A stretch of DNA of 64,000 nt from Pararhizobium capsulatum DSM 1112 (GTDB taxonomy: Bacteria > Pseudomonadota > Alphaproteobacteria > Rhizobiales > Rhizobiaceae), in assembly GCF_030814475.1 (NCBI RefSeq), contig NZ_JAUSVF010000001.1:1943001-2007000 (forward strand), written 5' to 3'. This document shows positions 6,961-15,821 of this stretch, one piece after another (position 1 is the stretch's first letter; every line of letters begins with the position of its first letter). Made by a program: the position numbers and the translations under genes. The notes under the pieces were generated by a model. It had not been told where the DNA came from. It did no database searches and saw nothing but the letters and a program-made list of their open reading frames with translations.

Positions 6961-9006
6961 TCAGAGCCGCGCGGGCTTCGAGGTTCTGACCGTCACGGCG
7001 CTTTCGATGACGCTTGTGCGAAACCGGGCAGCCGGCTCAGGCCGTCCCACATGGTAACCCTGAACCTGGTCTATCCTGAACTTGTGCATCAGCGAGAGCT
7101 GGCTGTCGGTTTCCACGCCCTCCACAAGGATTTTGTGGCCGCGGTTGCGCACCAGGCTGATGATGTCCTGCAGCATCGCCTTGCCCCGCTCCGTGTTGCA
7201 GTCATGGAGGAATGAGCGGTCGATCTTCACGGTGTCGAAGTCGATGAGCCGCAGCCATGACAGGCCGGCAAAGCCGGTTCCGAAGTCGTCGAGCCAGATC
7301 CGGATGCCGAGCATCTTCAGGTCGCTGATGCAGCGCAGGATGTCCGAATTCATCTCCATTTCGAGACCTTCAGTGATCTCGAAGGCCAACCTGCCGCCGG
7401 CAACCCCGGTTTCACCGAGGACGGCGGCAATGGAGGCGGCAAAGCCCGGTGTCTTCAATTGAATGGGAGAGACATTGACGCTTGCAACCGGAACGAGACT
7501 GTTCGCCAGAACCTCCTTGCACACCGTTTTGACTGCCCAGCGTCCCAATTCGAGAATCGCACCGGTTCTTTCCGCGATCGGAATGAAAAGACTGGGTGGA
7601 ACAGAGGTTCCGTCCAGCATCTTGAGGCGCATCAGCGCTTCAGCCGCGTCAATCCGGCCCGAACTGAGATTGCGGATAGGCTGGTAGACCATGGAAACCA
7701 GGTTCTGGTCGATCGCGATCTTCAGCAGTGCCGCGATGTTTTCGCTTTCGTCGCTGCTCTGCGGATCGTTCGGATCGAAGAGCTTGGCACAGTTGCGGCC
7801 ACTCGCCTTGGCGGCATAGAGCGCCCGGTCGGCTTCGTGAATGATCTTTTCCAGCTTGGTGCCCGACTGGTTGCGGGTGAAGGAGGCGCCGATGCTGACG
7901 GTGACGATGGACGTACCATCCCGCCGCTGGCCGTGCGCCAACGCCATGCCTTCGACGGTGCGGCAGATAACGTCGGCAAGTTCGCCCGCCTGCTCGCGCC
8001 TGTCGAGACGCGCAAGAACGATGAATTCCTCGCCGCCGTAACGTCCGATGGTGGCATTGTGGGGCGAGATCGCGTCACTCAGTCCGTTGGCAACCCGCAC
8101 GAGGCAGCGGTCGCCTTCCTGGTGCCCGTAGCAATCATTGTAGCGTTTGAAGAAATCGACATCGATGAGGAGAACGGCGAAGTTGCGCCCGTATTTCTGC
8201 CAGCCTTCCCAGCAGCCGCGCAGCCGGTTGTCGATGGCGCGACGGTTTTCAAGGCCGGTCAGCGGATCGGTGTTCGAAAGTCTCAGCAGCGCCTTGCCGC
8301 GTTCCGCGGCTTCGTTCTGCTGGAACCGTGCCTCAAGCGCGTTGAGGAAGACCTTGTAGCGCTCCTTGTTGAGCTTGAAATTCACATAGGACGTAAAAAT
8401 CAGGCAGGAAACGCAGAATGCCCCGAAGGTCAGCTTATAGATCAGCGCCATCGGCGGAAACGTTACAAGCGCAGCCAGGAAGATCAGCATCATCGTCCCC
8501 GAGGCGAGGATCGCCAGCCGGAACTGGAAGCTGAAGAAGAGGTTGACGCTCATCATGAAGATCGCGCCGAACACCATGTAATAGGAAATAGCCTGCGTAT
8601 CCGCCGTCATCAGGGCAGTGCAAAGCCAGCCGAGATAGGCGAGCACGACAGCCGTGGCCGAAGTGGCGTCAATCACATCGGCGCTGGTCCTCAGGCGAAG
8701 TTGAATTTCGATGGTCGAGACAGCAAGGATACCGACCACGAAACGGGCGAGGATCGTGTAGATCGCCACGTCAGGAACGAGCAGAAGGTCCGTCAACGAA
8801 TAGAGCAGGTAGGCAGCGACGGCGATCCACAGGCCCTGCCGCGTGGCACGCTTGCGCGTGTCTTCGCTCTCCTCGCGATAGAGCGTGCGCAGTTCTTCGG
8901 ACGCCGGTTTCGGCGGCTCGTGTTGGAGATCGGTCTCAACGTCGGCCAGCGTGTGCCTCATGCACCATCCATTGCGTTGCGTCGTGCTTTCCAGAGCGAG
9001 GTTCAT
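6961..9006 (-). CDS. Membrane-bound diguanylate cyclase/phosphodiesterase (GGDEF-EAL)
   Basis: A 681-residue protein. Residues about 58-210 hold six hydrophobic segments, followed by a GGDEF domain with intact GGEEF (324-328) and metal-site DVDFF. The EAL domain has EALMR (456-460), DDFGTGFAGLS and EGVET, so both catalytic centres look complete. No RxxD inhibitory site sits five residues before GGEEF. It would make or degrade cyclic di-GMP at the inner membrane; the net activity cannot be predicted. It is divergent from the methyltransferase gene at 9241. An internal Met16 (MRHTLADVE) is an alternative start. Confidence 0.93.
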   Translation of the reverse strand: MNLALESTTQRNGWCMRHTLADVETDLQHEPPKPASEELRTLYREESEDTRKRATRQGLWIAVAAYLLYSLTDLLLVPDVAIYTILARFVVGILAVSTIEIQLRLRTSADVIDATSATAVVLAYLGWLCTALMTADTQAISYYMVFGAIFMMSVNLFFSFQFRLAILASGTMMLIFLAALVTFPPMALIYKLTFGAFCVSCLIFTSYVNFKLNKERYKVFLNALEARFQQNEAAERGKALLRLSNTDPLTGLENRRAIDNRLRGCWEGWQKYGRNFAVLLIDVDFFKRYNDCYGHQEGDRCLVRVANGLSDAISPHNATIGRYGGEEFIVLARLDRREQAGELADVICRTVEGMALAHGQRRDGTSIVTVSIGASFTRNQSGTKLEKIIHEADRALYAAKASGRNCAKLFDPNDPQSSDESENIAALLKIAIDQNLVSMVYQPIRNLSSGRIDAAEALMRLKMLDGTSVPPSLFIPIAERTGAILELGRWAVKTVCKEVLANSLVPVASVNVSPIQLKTPGFAASIAAVLGETGVAGGRLAFEITEGLEMEMNSDILRCISDLKMLGIRIWLDDFGTGFAGLSWLRLIDFDTVKIDRSFLHDCNTERGKAMLQDIISLVRNRGHKILVEGVETDSQLSLMHKFRIDQVQGYHVGRPEPAARFRTSVIESAVTVRTSKPARL

Positions 9007-9240
9007 TCCTGCAACCGGCAGTCATGTGGAACGCCCAAGCGCCTTGAAACGCCTGACAACCTATCAGGGCGGCAAAGCGCATCAGGGCACCATAGGCGAT
9101 CTGCATTAAGTTTCTCTAAATTCAACAAACCCCCAGATTTTATGGGGAGTTAACCATATACAACGAAAATCTGTGCCATAGCTGGAACTACGCGCAATCT
9201 TACGCATAATGTTAATATTCCAGTAACGAAAGAGGTTCGC

Positions 9241-10284
9241 GTGTCACAGCTCCAGATTGCTCTCGACGGCCATAGTCTTATTACACCCCAAGCTATTACA
9301 TCCGAACTGTCTTCTTCCAAAACAAATCGTCACGAAGAGCTGCTGCCGACAGCAAAGGCAGAGCTGGCTCTTGTCATGCGTATTGCGACGCAGCGGATCG
9401 ACGAGGGACGGGATCCGGCGCAAGCCGTAAAATGGCTTATCGGCGCGCTTCATGATGTCCGGCGCAAATATGAGCCCAGCATCTGGCATGAACTCATCCC
9501 GATCGTGCAGGAACATTCCTCGGCAAAGATCTTCCAGCAGGATCCGTTCACGCGCTGGTCGTTCGAGAAGCCGCGTGGCTATTCCGGCGATGCAAGCCTG
9601 ATCGACTTTATTTACGGCCATCCGGCCGTTGCCCACGAAGTTGAAAAATCGACGCCGCTGGGGCTTGGTATCTATGAATACACCCGCAACGCGCCGGGTC
9701 CGGTTGCCGTCAGGGAGCGCCGCGATATTCTGACGTGGCACGTCGATGAACTTGCCGCCGAAAAGGGCGCCGAAACCGAGATATTGACCATCGCTGCCGG
9801 CCATCTGCGTGAAGCCGACAATTCCGTTGCGCTCAAGCAGGGTGGAATAAAGCGCTGGGTCGCCCTCGATCAGGATCCGATCAGCATCGGCTCGATCACC
9901 AGGGATTTCCAGGGCACCTGCATCGAGGCGATCGACGGTTCCGTCCGTGGACTCCTGAGCAAGAAGCACCAGCTGGGCACGTTCGATTTCATCTATGCGG
10001 CCGGTCTCTACGACTATCTGAACGACAAGGTGGCGATCAAGCTGACGCAGACCTGCATGGACATGCTGAAGCCTGGCGGCGTTTTCCTGTTCGCCAACTT
10101 CGCCGACGAGATGGTCGATGACGGCTATATGGAATCCTACATGAACTGGGCGTTGTTGCTCCGCTCCGAAGCGGACATGTGGCGCGTCGTCAACTCCAGC
10201 GTCGAGCGCAACAGCGTCGAGGCGAAAGTCTGGTTCGGGGAAAACCGGAATATCGTGTACGGCACGATCCGGAAGAACGCCTGA
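9241..10284 (+). CDS. Class I SAM-dependent methyltransferase, PhcB-like
   Basis: A 347-residue protein starting at a GTG with an AAAGAGG ribosome site. An N-terminal helical region of about 100 residues leads to the signature RWSFEKPRGYSGDASLIDFI. A Rossmann methyltransferase core follows, with the SAM-binding strand ILTIAAGHLREAD, acidic strand WVALDQDP, FDFIYAAGLYDYL and MLKPGGVFLF. The KPxGYxGD motif upstream of the core recalls the family that includes Ralstonia PhcB, which makes a 3-hydroxy fatty acid methyl ester quorum signal. The recognition is from motif memory; the substrate here is unproven. It faces the cyclic di-GMP gene divergently and ends at a strong hairpin (10315-10344). 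Confidence 0.75.
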   Translation: MSQLQIALDGHSLITPQAITSELSSSKTNRHEELLPTAKAELALVMRIATQRIDEGRDPAQAVKWLIGALHDVRRKYEPSIWHELIPIVQEHSSAKIFQQDPFTRWSFEKPRGYSGDASLIDFIYGHPAVAHEVEKSTPLGLGIYEYTRNAPGPVAVRERRDILTWHVDELAAEKGAETEILTIAAGHLREADNSVALKQGGIKRWVALDQDPISIGSITRDFQGTCIEAIDGSVRGLLSKKHQLGTFDFIYAAGLYDYLNDKVAIKLTQTCMDMLKPGGVFLFANFADEMVDDGYMESYMNWALLLRSEADMWRVVNSSVERNSVEAKVWFGENRNIVYGTIRKNA

Positions 10285-10314
10285 TATCAAAGCGGGAAAC
10301 GACAGCCGGAAACG

Positions 10315-10344
10315 ACAATGGCCCGCCAATCGGCGGGCCATTGT
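10315..10344 (+). terminator. Bidirectional terminator hairpin
   Basis: A perfect 13-bp stem ACAATGGCCCGCC (10315-10327) / 10332-10344 with an AATC loop, between the convergent methyltransferase and aldo-keto reductase genes. The stem is very stable but has no long T tract on either side. Confidence 0.7.
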
Positions 10345-10389
10345 TATATGCGAGACTGTTCGATCCGTAATTTCGACGGGTATCGTCTC

Positions 10390-11433
10390 TCAGATTGGCA
10401 TCGGATACGCGCGGAAGATTTTGCCGATGCCGGACATGACTTCCTTGGAAAGCTGCACATCCGCCGCGGCGATATTGTCCTTCAGCTGAGCCATCGATGT
10501 CGCGCCGATGATGACCGAAGCCATGAAAGGACGCGTCAGGCAGAAGGCCAGCGCCATCTGCGACGGATCGATGCCGTGTTGGCGCGCAAGGTCGATATAG
10601 GCGGAGACGGCTGGTTCCTGGTGCGGGGTGTAACGCCCGCCGAGATCGCCATTGATTGTCAGGCGCGTACCGGCTGGCTTGCTGCCATCGAGATACTTGC
10701 CGGACAACAGGCCGGCGGCGAGGGGTGAATAGGCGAGAAGCCCGACATCTTCGTGATGGGAGAGTTCCGCAAGGTCGAGGTCGTAGCTGCGATAGAGAAG
10801 ATTGTATTCGTTCTGGATCGAAGCGACGCGCGGCAGGCTATGTTTCTCGGCAAGATTGAGCAGGCGATGCGCCCCCCAGGCCGTGTCATTGGAAAGGCCG
10901 ATGGCGCGGATCTTGCCGGCACGCACCTGTTTTCCCAAAGCTTCGAGAATGGCGAGCAGTTCGGCGGCGACTTTTTCGCGATCTTGCTTGGACGGATTGT
11001 AGGTCCAGGAATTGCGGAAGTGATAGTGGCCACGATTCGGCCAGTGCAACTGGTAGAGATCGACATAGTCAGTCTTCAAGCGCTTCAGGCTTGCGTCGAG
11101 CGCAGTCTCGATTGCTTCCGGCGTGATCGGTCCACCGCCGCGGATATAATCGCGGCCGGGGCCGGCGATCTTGGTCGCGACCACCACGTCATCGCGCCGA
11201 CCGCGCTTTTCGAGCCAGTTGCCGATGATGCGCTCGGTATTCCCGTAGGTTTCCACAGACAGCGGCGTGGTCGGATAAAGCTCCGCCGTATCGAAAAAGT
11301 TCACGCCCTCTGAGACCGCGTAGTCAAGTTGTTCATGGGCGTCGGCCTCGGTATTCTGCGACCCCCAGGTCATGGTGCCCAGGCAGATTTCGGAGACCTG
11401 GATATCGGCAGAGCCGAGCGACTTGTATTGCAT
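10390..11433 (-). CDS. NADP(H)-dependent aldo-keto reductase, Tas-like
   Basis: A 347-residue AKR barrel protein. It opens MQYKSLGSADIQVSEICLGT with the family FFDTAELYP (catalytic Asp and Tyr), DYVDLYQLHWPNR and, near the C-terminus, a nucleotide-binding SVIIGATSMAQLKDNI. The insert YGNTERIIGNWLEKRGRRDD is typical of E. coli Tas and relatives. It would reduce aldehydes or ketones with NADPH in the cytoplasm; the substrate is unknown. It is monocistronic, convergent with the methyltransferase and divergent from fabD. Confidence 0.9.
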   Translation of the reverse strand: MQYKSLGSADIQVSEICLGTMTWGSQNTEADAHEQLDYAVSEGVNFFDTAELYPTTPLSVETYGNTERIIGNWLEKRGRRDDVVVATKIAGPGRDYIRGGGPITPEAIETALDASLKRLKTDYVDLYQLHWPNRGHYHFRNSWTYNPSKQDREKVAAELLAILEALGKQVRAGKIRAIGLSNDTAWGAHRLLNLAEKHSLPRVASIQNEYNLLYRSYDLDLAELSHHEDVGLLAYSPLAAGLLSGKYLDGSKPAGTRLTINGDLGGRYTPHQEPAVSAYIDLARQHGIDPSQMALAFCLTRPFMASVIIGATSMAQLKDNIAAADVQLSKEVMSGIGKIFRAYPMPI

Positions 11434-11695
11434 CGGGAGAATGACCTCTGGTTTGGAGACGGCGCCGGCGCGGTCCTGAAGAGGCAGCGTGGTCAGCCGG
11501 GAAGATGATGATATGAAGCCGGCCGGCAGCCTTTAGGGATGAGGCGCGGCGGCAGGGTGTGCGGCGCAAACTTAAGCCCCCGCGAGCCAAGTTCAAGCCG
11601 AATTTGCGGGGCAGAGGCATTTCGTTGATGTCTGCCAAGCCTTGACTCGCGGCAAAGGAATGTGAATGGAGAGGAAAACAGGGAAGGATCGTCCC

Positions 11696-12637
11696 ATGGG
11701 TATCGCATTCACATTTCCAGGTCAGGGCAGCCAGGCCGTCGGCATGGGCAAGGAACTGGCCGAGGCATTCCCGCAAGCCGCCGCCGTTTTCGCAGAGGTC
11801 GATGACGCCCTGGGCCAGAAACTTTCGGACATCATGTGGAACGGTCCGGAAGAAACACTGACGCTCACGGCGAACGCCCAGCCGGCGCTGATGGCAGTCT
11901 CGATCGCGGCCCTCAGGGTTCTTGAGGCCGGCGGTCTCGATCTGAAATCCAAGGTCTCCTACGTCGCGGGCCATTCGCTCGGCGAATATTCGGCGCTCTG
12001 TGCAGCCGGCACCTTTTCGCTCGCCGATACGGCGCGGCTCCTGCGCATTCGCGGCAACGCCATGCAGGCGGCGGTGCCTGTCGGCAAGGGTGCGATGGCC
12101 GCGATCATCGGCCTTGAGCACAGCGACGTCGACGCCATCTGCAAAGAGGCCGCGACGCTTGGCAGCTGCCAGATCGCCAACGACAATGGCGGTGGCCAGC
12201 TGGTGATCTCCGGCGAAAAGGAAGCCGTCGAGAAGGCCGCTGCGCTGGCGACGGAAAAAGGTGCCAAGCGCGCCATCCTTCTTCCTGTATCCGCACCGTT
12301 CCATTCCAGCCTGATGGCGCCGGCTGCGGAAGCCATGCGCGTGGCTCTCTCCAACGTGAAGGCCTCCAACCCGGTCGTTCCGTTGATCGCCAATGTACGG
12401 GCAGCACCCGTAACAGATGCGGCCACCATCACCGGCCTGCTCGTCGAGCAGGTGACCGGGCAGGTGCGATGGCGCGAAACGGTCGAATGGTTCGCCGCCA
12501 ATGGCATCACCACCCTTTATGAAATCGGCTCCGGCAAGGTGCTGACCGGTCTTGCGCGCCGTATCGACAAGTCAGTGAACGGCATTGCCGTCAATACACC
12601 TGCCGATATCGAGGCCGCGCTCGCTGCACTCATCTGA
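11696..12637 (+). CDS. fabD: Malonyl-CoA:ACP transacylase
   Basis: A 313-residue FabD. It starts MGIAFTFPGQGSQAVGMGKE and carries the nucleophile motif GHSLGEYSALCAAG; the catalytic His lies in VSAPFHSSLM. It loads malonyl groups onto ACP for fatty acid elongation. The ATG at 11696 is chosen over an upstream in-frame ATG at 11666 because GGAAGGA sits at the right distance and the family begins at this residue. A CTTGAC (11641-11646) lies upstream but its -10 is poor. It heads fabD-fabG-acpP-fabF. Confidence 0.97.
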   Translation: MGIAFTFPGQGSQAVGMGKELAEAFPQAAAVFAEVDDALGQKLSDIMWNGPEETLTLTANAQPALMAVSIAALRVLEAGGLDLKSKVSYVAGHSLGEYSALCAAGTFSLADTARLLRIRGNAMQAAVPVGKGAMAAIIGLEHSDVDAICKEAATLGSCQIANDNGGGQLVISGEKEAVEKAAALATEKGAKRAILLPVSAPFHSSLMAPAAEAMRVALSNVKASNPVVPLIANVRAAPVTDAATITGLLVEQVTGQVRWRETVEWFAANGITTLYEIGSGKVLTGLARRIDKSVNGIAVNTPADIEAALAALI

Positions 12638-12644
12638 AGGAGCA

Positions 12645-12676
12645 AATAGGGAACAGCTTACCCCGCATTCCCTATT
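12645..12676 (+). repeat. Hairpin with repeated arm between fabD and fabG
   Basis: AATAGGGAA (12645-12653) pairs with TTCCCTATT (12668-12676), and CCCTATTCGC is then repeated once more immediately after. The hairpin has no T tract, so it is more likely an mRNA-processing or stabilising element than a terminator. The role is unknown. Confidence 0.5.
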
Positions 12677-12716
12677 CGCAACTCCCTATTCGCTCTAAAA
12701 AGAGGAAACTCGCACA

Positions 12717-13454
12717 ATGTTCGATCTTTCCGGCCGCAAGGCCCTGGTCACCGGCGCATCCGGCGGCATCGGCGAGGAAATCGCCCGCATTCTCCATACG
12801 CAGGGCGCGACAGTCGGCCTGCACGGCACCCGCGTCGAAAAGCTGGAAGAACTCGCCAACTCTCTCGGTGAGCGCGTGCATCTGTTCCCGGCCAATCTTT
12901 CCGACCGCGATGCCGTCAAGGCTCTGGGTGAAAAGGCAGAGGCGGAGCTCGGTGGTGTCGACATCCTCGTCAACAATGCCGGCATCACTAAGGACGGTCT
13001 CTTCGTGCGTATGAGCGATGACGACTGGGATGCGGTTCTGGAAGTGAACCTCACCTCCGTCTTCCGTCTGACGCGCGAGCTGACCCATCCGATGATGCGC
13101 CGCCGCCATGGCCGCATCATCAACATCACCTCGATCGTTGGCGTTACCGGCAATCCGGGCCAGGCCAATTATTGTGCATCGAAGGCCGGTATGATCGGTT
13201 TTTCCAAGTCGCTGGCGCAGGAAATCGCCACCCGCAACGTCACGGTCAACTGCGTTGCCCCCGGTTTCATTGAAAGCGCCATGACAGGAAAGCTGAACGA
13301 AAAGCAGAAGGACGCCATCATGGGCGCCATCCCGATGAAACGCATGGGAACGGGTGCGGAAGTCGCTTCTGCGGTTGCCTATCTTGCCTCAAACGAGGCC
13401 GGCTACATCACAGGCCAGACCATCCATGTCAACGGCGGCATGGCAATGATCTGA
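12717..13454 (+). CDS. fabG: 3-oxoacyl-ACP reductase
   Basis: A 245-residue SDR. It has the NADPH motif TGASGGIG (12-19), NNAG (86-89), the catalytic Ser139 (INITSIVG), Tyr152 and Lys156 (YCASK), and the C-terminal INGGMAM-type ending (HVNGGMAMI). It reduces 3-oxoacyl-ACP in the elongation cycle. An AGAGGAAA ribosome site precedes the ATG. Position between fabD and acpP fixes it as the housekeeping FabG rather than another SDR. Confidence 0.97.
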   Translation: MFDLSGRKALVTGASGGIGEEIARILHTQGATVGLHGTRVEKLEELANSLGERVHLFPANLSDRDAVKALGEKAEAELGGVDILVNNAGITKDGLFVRMSDDDWDAVLEVNLTSVFRLTRELTHPMMRRRHGRIINITSIVGVTGNPGQANYCASKAGMIGFSKSLAQEIATRNVTVNCVAPGFIESAMTGKLNEKQKDAIMGAIPMKRMGTGAEVASAVAYLASNEAGYITGQTIHVNGGMAMI

Positions 13455-13767
13455 TCCAGCTTTCGATCCCTTGCCGCGGCGTGGTCTCGGCAAGGGTGAA
13501 AGAGCATGGTTAAAGTCCGGAAATCGCATGTTGACCAAGCCGTTGTCGGTAATTTTCAGGCTTTGCGCAGGCGTTAAACCGTGTTAATCGGGCCATGACT
13601 GTGCGCAGTCGGCGGAAGTAGTGTAGGCGTATGCAGGCTTGTGGCCGCGTGCAGCCACTCTTCCGATTGCAAGGATTGCCCGGTAGACCGTCTTGGTCTA
13701 TCAGGCGTTATGGAGATACCGGTGTCAGAACGGCGCCGTATAGAAAACAAAGGTCGAGGAATCCGAC
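13455..13767 (+). other. fabG-acpP intergenic region
   Basis: 313 bases without a gene. A 9-bp stem CCCTTGCCG (13468-13476) / CGGCAAGGG (13488-13496) follows the fabG stop closely but lacks a T tract, so it may be a processing or weak termination site. A TTGACC occurs at 13531-13536 but has no good -10 partner. The long spacing suggests acpP, which is needed in large amounts, has its own promoter here. I could not place it firmly. Confidence 0.4.
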
Positions 13768-14004
13768 ATGAGCGACACCGCAGAACGCGTGAAGAAAATT
13801 GTTATCGATCATCTTGGCGTTGATGCCGAGAAGGTTACCGAGGGCGCAAGCTTCATCGACGACCTCGGCGCTGACTCGCTCGATACCGTCGAACTGGTTA
13901 TGGCTTTCGAAGAAGAATTCGGCGTCGAGATCCCGGATGATGCCGCTGACTCGATCCTGACCGTCGGCGACGCCGTCAAGTTCATCGAGAAGGCCCAGGC
14001 CTGA
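13768..14004 (+). CDS. acpP: Acyl carrier protein
   Basis: A 78-residue acidic protein with the phosphopantetheine site [10 protein letters not shown] (Ser37). The sequence [20 protein letters not shown] is a classic alphaproteobacterial AcpP. Helices II and III follow the modified Ser, ending [17 protein letters not shown]. It carries growing acyl chains for FabD, FabG and FabF encoded alongside. A GAGGAATCCGAC leader precedes the ATG. Confidence 0.98.
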   Translation: MSDTAERVKKIVIDHLGVDAEKVTEGASFIDDLGADSLDTVELVMAFEEEFGVEIPDDAADSILTVGDAVKFIEKAQA

Positions 14005-14223
14005 TCTCGAGGCAAGGCGGGGCGCGACGCGGCCCGCCAGCAGCCCTTTCGCGAGGAGGGCCTCATTCCCTCGCGGGATGTAAAAAGGGGTGGCTTAGGA
14101 AGGCCGTTTCGGCTTCCGTACCTGGCTGCTCCTGTTAAAATTTAAGACGTGGATGTACGGGTCCGGAAATAAGCGCGAGGTCCGGTCCGGTTCTGGAACA
14201 ACAGGCAGGGTGGATCACGCTTT

Positions 14224-15486
14224 ATGAGACGTGTCGTTATCACCGGTACCGGCATGGTATCTCCCTTGGGGTGCGGAACCGAGGTCAGCTGGACCCGGCT
14301 TCTGGCTGGCGAAAACGCCGCTCGCAAGGTTACTGAATTCGAAGTCGAAGATCTCCCAGCAAAAATCGCCTGCCGCATTCCCTTCGGTGATGGAACCAAG
14401 GGCACGTTCAATCCCGACGATTGGATGGAGCCGAAGGAACAGCGCAAGGTCGATTCCTTCATCATTTATGCAATGGCGGCCGCCGACATGGCGTTGCAGG
14501 ATGCCGACTGGCATCCGCAAACCGACGACGACCAGATTGCTACTGGCGTTCTGATCGGCTCCGGTATTGGCGGTCTCGAAGGCATTGTCGAGGGCGGCTA
14601 TACGCTGCGCGACAAAGGCCCACGCCGCGTTTCCCCGTTTTTCATTCCCGGCCGCCTGATCAACCTTGCCTCCGGGCAGGTGTCGATCCGCCATAAGCTG
14701 CGCGGCCCGAACCATTCCGTCGTTACGGCCTGTTCCACCGGCGCGCATGCCATCGGCGATGCTGCGCGGCTGATTGGGTTCGGCGATGCCGATGTCATGG
14801 TGGCCGGCGGCACGGAATCGCCAATTTCGCGCATCGCACTTGCCGGCTTCGCCGCTTGCAAGGCGCTTTCCACCCAGCACAATGATGATCCGACCAAGGC
14901 ATCGCGACCCTATGACACGAACCGCGATGGTTTCGTCATGGGCGAGGGAGCCGGCATTGTCGTGCTTGAAGAGCTGGACCATGCGCTGGCGCGCGGCGCC
15001 AAGATCTATGCCGAGGTCGTCGGGTACGGCATGTCCGGCGACGCTTATCATATCACCGCTCCGTCCGAAGATGGTGATGGCGCCTATCGTTGCATGAAGA
15101 TGGCACTGAAGCGGGCCGGGATCGATCCGTCCGAAATCGACTACATCAACGCCCATGGCACTTCGACCATGGCCGATACGATCGAACTCGGCGCTGTTGA
15201 GCGCGTGGTCGGCGAAAGTGCATCGAAGATTTCCATGTCTTCGACCAAATCGGCTATTGGTCATCTGCTCGGTGCCGCCGGTGCTGTCGAGGCGATCTTC
15301 TGCGCCCTTGCCATCCGCGACAACATCGTGCCACCGACGCTTAACCTTGATGACCCGTCCGTCGAAACCAAGATCGATCTGGTTCCCCACAAGGCACGCA
15401 AGCGCGAGGTCAATGTCGCCCTGTCGAATTCCTTCGGCTTCGGCGGCACCAATGCGTCGCTTGTCCTGCGGCGCTATTCCGCCTGA
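14224..15486 (+). CDS. fabF: 3-oxoacyl-ACP synthase II
   Basis: A 420-residue condensing enzyme. It opens MRRVVITGTGMVSPLGCGTE and carries the nucleophile Cys170 (VVTACSTGAH), NAHGTSTMADT (His) and GHLLGAAGAVEAIF (His), the Cys-His-His triad of the FabF/KAS II class. It ends SNSFGFGGTNASLVLRRY. It elongates acyl-ACP and controls unsaturated chain length. It lies 219 bases after acpP; that gap holds a CGCGAGG/CCTCGCG stem near 14050-14077. Confidence 0.97.
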   Translation: MRRVVITGTGMVSPLGCGTEVSWTRLLAGENAARKVTEFEVEDLPAKIACRIPFGDGTKGTFNPDDWMEPKEQRKVDSFIIYAMAAADMALQDADWHPQTDDDQIATGVLIGSGIGGLEGIVEGGYTLRDKGPRRVSPFFIPGRLINLASGQVSIRHKLRGPNHSVVTACSTGAHAIGDAARLIGFGDADVMVAGGTESPISRIALAGFAACKALSTQHNDDPTKASRPYDTNRDGFVMGEGAGIVVLEELDHALARGAKIYAEVVGYGMSGDAYHITAPSEDGDGAYRCMKMALKRAGIDPSEIDYINAHGTSTMADTIELGAVERVVGESASKISMSSTKSAIGHLLGAAGAVEAIFCALAIRDNIVPPTLNLDDPSVETKIDLVPHKARKREVNVALSNSFGFGGTNASLVLRRYSA

Positions 15487-15821
15487 TATGCTCGCCATAT
15501 CTGTTGCGCAGGCCACCTTCGTGGTCCGCGCGGCCGGCCCGGCATTGTCTCCTAGCTGACGCAAGAGGGTGGCGGGTACTGTATAGATGGATAATTTTGC
15601 GATTATCCTGTTTTTGCCGCATTGCTCGGATCAAACGTGCGATGCGGGCGGTGGTCTTCTGGAGGAGCGCGTCAGTCATCAAGAGTGCGCGTTGCCGTGT
15701 TAAACGGCCTTTCTTCGCAAACTGCTGCGTATAAATATTTGCTCCTTCCCGACTCTCTTCCGGAGTTCGCGTCGGGAAGACGAGACACGGGAATGATGCG
15801 AAATCCGGATTCAGGACAATC
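15487..15821 (+). promoter_or_regulatory. fabF-mltG intergenic region with hairpin
   Basis: 335 bases without a supportable gene. The distal part has a TATAAA (around 15731) and, just after it, an 8-bp stem TTCCCGAC (15746-15753) / GTCGGGAA (15771-15778), some 45 bases before the mltG start. This suggests that mltG-yicC-gmk has its own promoter and a structured leader. No convincing -35 was found. Confidence 0.35.

Noticed and set aside
7459..9153. A 564-codon plus-strand frame opposite the GGDEF-EAL gene
   Set aside because: Long antisense frames are common in GC-rich rhizobial DNA; the minus-strand frame has all catalytic motifs.
13531..13559. TTGACC as the acpP -35
   Set aside because: No acceptable -10 hexamer at 16-18 bases.
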